This document shows positions 10,758 to 11,007 of a DNA stretch of 11,007 nt, one piece after another; the first letter of the stretch is position 1; each line of letters starts with the position of its first letter. Position numbers and translations under genes: made by a program. Source of the stretch: a bacterium (lineage in GTDB: Bacteria > Patescibacteriota > Minisyncoccia > Phycocordibacterales > UBA918). The notes beneath the pieces are model-generated. The model searched no databases and was not told where the DNA came from. It was given only the letters and a program-made list of their open reading frames with translations. The DNA lies in assembly GCA_027487145.1 (NCBI GenBank), contig JAIYEC010000012.1:1-11007 (forward strand). The letters run 5' to 3'.

Positions 10758-11007
10758 TTACTTTGTAGGTGTATTTTTTGTGAAGCCAGCAATTTTCTTT
10801 TCAAACAGGGCAAGTTTGATTTCTAGTTTTTTTGTTCGAGCTGTGAGCGCCTTCTCTAAGTCATTGGTATAGGTTGCAAGTCGATTAGCGATGGTCATAA
10901 TTTCACTTACATCTTCCATGGCTATCATAATGATAGGAGGAAATAATTCTGACGTGGTCTTGTCTCGTGAGTAAATGTGTCTGGCATTGAGGATAATGGT
11001 TCGGTGG
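10758..11007 (-). CDS. Unidentified protein, C-terminal part (runs off the window)
   Basis: An open minus-strand frame enters from the window edge and stays open for 82 codons to TAA at 10758-10760. It reads HRTIILNARHIYSRDKTTSE, then LFPPIIMIAMEDVSEIMTIA, then NRLATYTNDLEKALTARTKK and LEIKLALFEKKIAGFTKNTPTK. The last 50 residues look like an amphipathic, Lys-rich helix, possibly coiled coil. The composition looks coding. An internal ATG at 10919 could give a free-standing 53-residue protein, but the sequence upstream of it also looks coding, so a longer gene is more likely. The family is not recognised. Confidence 0.55.
   Translation of the reverse strand, partial: HRTIILNARHIYSRDKTTSELFPPIIMIAMEDVSEIMTIANRLATYTNDLEKALTARTKKLEIKLALFEKKIAGFTKNTPTK

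Overview
The window looks like chromosome of a Candidatus Patescibacteria (CPR) bacterium, most likely of the Parcubacteria/Paceibacteria group. Supporting signs are the Cys-bracketed peptidoglycan-binding-like domain at the C-terminus of the 7616-8977 protein, two DUF378 proteins, a very short DnaX without its zinc module, a tRNA without encoded CCA, and the near absence of Shine-Dalgarno sites. Several genes instead have a -10-like hexamer 4-7 nt before the start codon, as expected for leaderless mRNAs. UGA appears to act as a stop, so the Gracilibacteria/Absconditabacteria recoding does not apply. The lineage is inferred from families, not from a marker-gene tree.

Layout. (1) 1-3040: a membrane-anchored, Lys/Ala-rich histone-H1-like protein with a strong terminator, then a tight plus-strand run of dnaX and two histidine-phosphatase-superfamily proteins with 2-nt and 1-nt gaps. 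(2) 3041-5650: an accessory island built on tRNA-Gln(CUG). Both ends of the tRNA are copied around it: its 5' end upstream as a 21-bp direct repeat plus an inverted copy, and its 3' end downstream as inverted copies. Two units follow. Each has a folded leader closed by the tRNA-T-arm-derived sequence, a shared promoter-proximal block, a gene or gene pair, and a shared 55-nt tail. The cargo differs: unit 1 carries a protein with a HEPN-like Rx4H motif, unit 2 carries a small membrane protein plus an Abi-alpha (DUF4393) protein. Homologous non-coding flanks around unrelated, defence-like cargo suggest a modular cassette array, which is the main discovery candidate here. (3) 5655-5795: a 46-residue Cys-rich ORF with a rare good Shine-Dalgarno site. 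(4) 5898-7427, minus strand: DUF378, fasciclin-domain protein and a secreted/membrane protein ending in DUF2892, probably one operon. (5) 7616-10386, plus strand: a large secreted wall-binding-like protein, a small multi-TM protein, and an N-terminally anchored protein whose C-terminal domain is cut off by a one-base frameshift. (6) 10443-11007, minus strand: a second DUF378 gene and the C-terminal part of an unidentified protein that runs off the window.

Working together: dnaX is replication housekeeping. The surface genes serve the cell envelope. The tRNA-linked units look like acquired anti-phage or abortive-infection cargo. No recombinase or transposase is present, so any mobility would need an enzyme in trans. 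All identities, repeats and stems were found by eye; no alignment or folding program was run.
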